A stretch of DNA of 64,000 bases from contig DASXZY010000086.1 of the NCBI GenBank assembly GCA_036501625.1, forward strand, positions 1 through 64,000. The letters run 5' to 3'. Source of the DNA: Palsa-1400 sp036501625. GTDB lineage: Bacteria > Verrucomicrobiota > Verrucomicrobiia > Limisphaerales > Palsa-1400. The notes below the pieces were generated by a model that was given only the letters and a program-made list of their open reading frames with translations, was not told the DNA's origin and made no database searches. A program made the position numbers and the translations under genes. Each line of letters starts with the position of its first letter. Position 1 is the first letter of the stretch. Positions 62,356 to 64,000 of the stretch are shown here, piece after piece.

Positions 62356-64000
62356 TGAGGTTTCCGCGGCATTTCTCCATCAACGCCAGCCGGCCCAACT
62401 CGGGCTGGCTGACGCTGCTTTTGCTGCTCAGCGTGCTGGTGCCTTCGGCCTGCCTGCTTTGGTTTATGAACCAGGCCATGAACAATGAGCGCCTGGCCGT
62501 CCGCCAGCAATTCGCGGATAACCTGGCCCAGGCCCGCGACCGCTTGCAAAGCTCCTGGTCCAACGCTGCCGCTTCCCTCGATACGAATCTGCCCGCCCGC
62601 GAATTGTTCGCCGCCGCCGTCCGAGGCGGAGTGGCGGACAGCGTCGTTTGTTTCGATGCGTCCGGCAAAGTGGCTTATCCCGACGCCGGGCTGCCGCGCG
62701 AGTTCGATCCAGGTTTTCCCATCGCGCCGTCCAAGGACCCGGCCAAGGCGGCCGAATTTTTTGGCAGCCTCGCCGCCGCCGCCGCCGATGACTCCGTGGC
62801 GGCCCGAGCCTTGGAAGCGCAAGCCCGCAGCCTGCTTCAAGCGGGACGAAACCAGGATGCCGCCGATGTCATAGAGCGGAAACTGGCCGCGCCGCGATTC
62901 GCCAAAACGGCGGACGCGGAGGGGCGATGGATCACGCCCAACGCCGAATTGATGGCGCTTGAGGCAGAGCCAATGAACCGCCCATTGCTCGCTGGCCTGC
63001 GCGGGCAGTTGCTGGATTACCAGAACGCAATGCCTGCGTCGCAACGCCGTTTCCTGATGCATCGCCTGCTCGAACTGTTTCCACAGCAAACCCAGGAACT
63101 CTCTTTCCCGACGCTGGCCTCCGAAGAATTGGCGGCCGCCTATCTCGCCGCAACACCCAAACAGGCGGCCAACGGCCAATTGCGCCCCGCGCCTCTGCCC
63201 GGCACGTGGCAAATAGCCATCGGCGGCGGCAGGCTGGTCGCGCTGTTCAGCACGGAAGGATTGCGGAAGCGCCTGGCGCCGGTGCTTGGGGCTGGCGTGA
63301 TCCTGCTCGCGCCCGGCCAATCGGGCGGCTCTTACGCGATTGAAGCCGGCGACGCGCAACCCGGCTGGCAAATCGCCCCATCCGAGCGCGAGCAGAGCCT
63401 GATGAGAACCGCGGCCGACGCGCAAAACGCCTCCTATCTCTGGGTGGGCGCCATCGCGCTGGCGGCGGTCGTGGCGCTGGCCATGTTGGGCGTCCGTTTA
63501 ATCAGCCGCCAGGCGGAAGTGGCGCGGCTGCGCAATGATCTCGTCGCCAACGTGACCCACGAACTTAAAACGCCGCTGGCCTCCATGCGCCTGTTGGTCG
63601 ATACGCTTTTGCGCGCGCCCGTCCTGAATGAAGAAACGGCCCGCGACTATTTGCAGTTGATTGCCCAGGAAAACCTGCGCCTAAGCCGGTTGATTGATAA
63701 TTTTCTGGCTTTTTCCCGCATGGAACGCAATAAGCAGGCGTTCGATTTCATCGAAGCCGCGCCCAAAGACATTGTTGACGCCGCGGCCGCCGCCGTGCGC
63801 GAGCGCTTCACCGCCGCCGCCTGCCGCTTCGAGGTCGAGGCCCCGCCCGCGCTGCCGCGCGTCGCCGCCGATTCCGGCGCTCTCGTCACCGCGTTGTTGA
63901 ACCTGCTGGACAACGCTTACAAATACTCCGGCGACTCAAAGGAAATCCTGCTGCGCGCCGGGGCCGAGAACGGGCGCGTGACGTTCGCCGTGCGCGACAA
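62355..64000 (+). CDS. Sensor histidine kinase, partial at right edge
   Basis: Starting at ATG 62355 inside the preceding stop, the frame stays open to the edge of the window with 548 codons visible. One helix near residues 19-39 (WLTLLLLLSVLVPSACLLWF) is followed by a periplasmic region of about 320 residues with helical, Ala-rich segments, then a second helix near 358-380. The HisKA domain has VANVTHELKTPLASMRLLVD and the ATPase N box LLNLLDNAYKYSGD; the remainder (DxG and G boxes) is beyond the edge. It is the second gene of the TPR-kinase pair. A response regulator is expected just outside the window. Confidence 0.9.
   Translation, partial: MRFPRHFSINASRPNSGWLTLLLLLSVLVPSACLLWFMNQAMNNERLAVRQQFADNLAQARDRLQSSWSNAAASLDTNLPARELFAAAVRGGVADSVVCFDASGKVAYPDAGLPREFDPGFPIAPSKDPAKAAEFFGSLAAAAADDSVAARALEAQARSLLQAGRNQDAADVIERKLAAPRFAKTADAEGRWITPNAELMALEAEPMNRPLLAGLRGQLLDYQNAMPASQRRFLMHRLLELFPQQTQELSFPTLASEELAAAYLAATPKQAANGQLRPAPLPGTWQIAIGGGRLVALFSTEGLRKRLAPVLGAGVILLAPGQSGGSYAIEAGDAQPGWQIAPSEREQSLMRTAADAQNASYLWVGAIALAAVVALAMLGVRLISRQAEVARLRNDLVANVTHELKTPLASMRLLVDTLLRAPVLNEETARDYLQLIAQENLRLSRLIDNFLAFSRMERNKQAFDFIEAAPKDIVDAAAAAVRERFTAAACRFEVEAPPALPRVAADSGALVTALLNLLDNAYKYSGDSKEILLRAGAENGRVTFAVRD

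Noticed and set aside
1..64000. CRISPR arrays, tRNA and rRNA genes
   Set aside because: No regularly spaced direct repeats and no recognisable tRNA or rRNA sequence were found on reading; a covariance-model scan would settle the tRNA point.

Overview
The window reads as a GC-rich chromosome segment of a Gram-negative, respiring member of Verrucomicrobiota, most likely the Pedosphaera/Limisphaerales group (subdivision 3). The support is an alternative complex III operon, a prepilin-like protein with the H-X9-DG type C-terminus, a Ser/Thr kinase next to an unusual sigma factor, a DUF2934 protein, and a huge secreted beta-repeat protein whose C-terminal domain is common in this group. The lineage call is inference from gene families remembered, not from a search. 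No rRNA, tRNA or CRISPR array was found.

Left part (1-12.2 kb). Small membrane or lipoproteins and a DUF481 outer-membrane protein precede a 756-residue EF-hand membrane protein of unknown role and a polysaccharide deacetylase. A minus-strand series follows: a PQQ-type beta-propeller, a polytopic membrane protein, ComB, a second beta-propeller, a Nudix hydrolase and TadA.

12.2-20.2 kb is accessory and regulatory. It holds a broken PDZ-like gene, a solitary DpnI-type restriction enzyme with Gln in place of the catalytic Glu, a NarL-type two-component system whose sensor carries a duplicated jelly-roll-like ectodomain, a MITE-like inverted repeat, a prepilin-like protein, and an AraC regulator divergent from a GH172 (DUF2961) enzyme.

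20.2-31.1 kb is one tightly overlapping ten-gene operon read on the minus strand: actABCDEF, a small membrane protein, and ccoN-, ccoO- and cytochrome-c-like genes. ACIII would oxidise quinol and pass electrons to cytochrome c or directly to a partner oxidase. By eye the CcoN homologue lacks most histidines that bind heme and CuB, so its role is an open question and the most interesting point of the window.

31.4-38.4 kb holds a nitroreductase, a soluble histidine kinase, two lipoproteins, then a less GC-rich accessory patch with a two-gene ParA-like ATPase plus AlbA_2/RecG-C-like cassette, a DUF2934 protein and a lipoprotein. 38.7-43.7 kb has the giant secreted repeat protein, a transposase fragment and an HDOD protein.

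44.1-51.7 kb is mainly housekeeping on the plus strand: thiG, a heptose kinase, panB, moaC, moaB and an SLBB-like lipoprotein in a coupled operon, then a divergent membrane pyrophosphatase and a cytosolic BtuF-like protein. 51.8-64 kb carries the Ser/Thr kinase and sigma factor pair, a 2007-residue alpha-2-macroglobulin with a thioester motif, a TPR protein and a sensor histidine kinase cut by the right edge.
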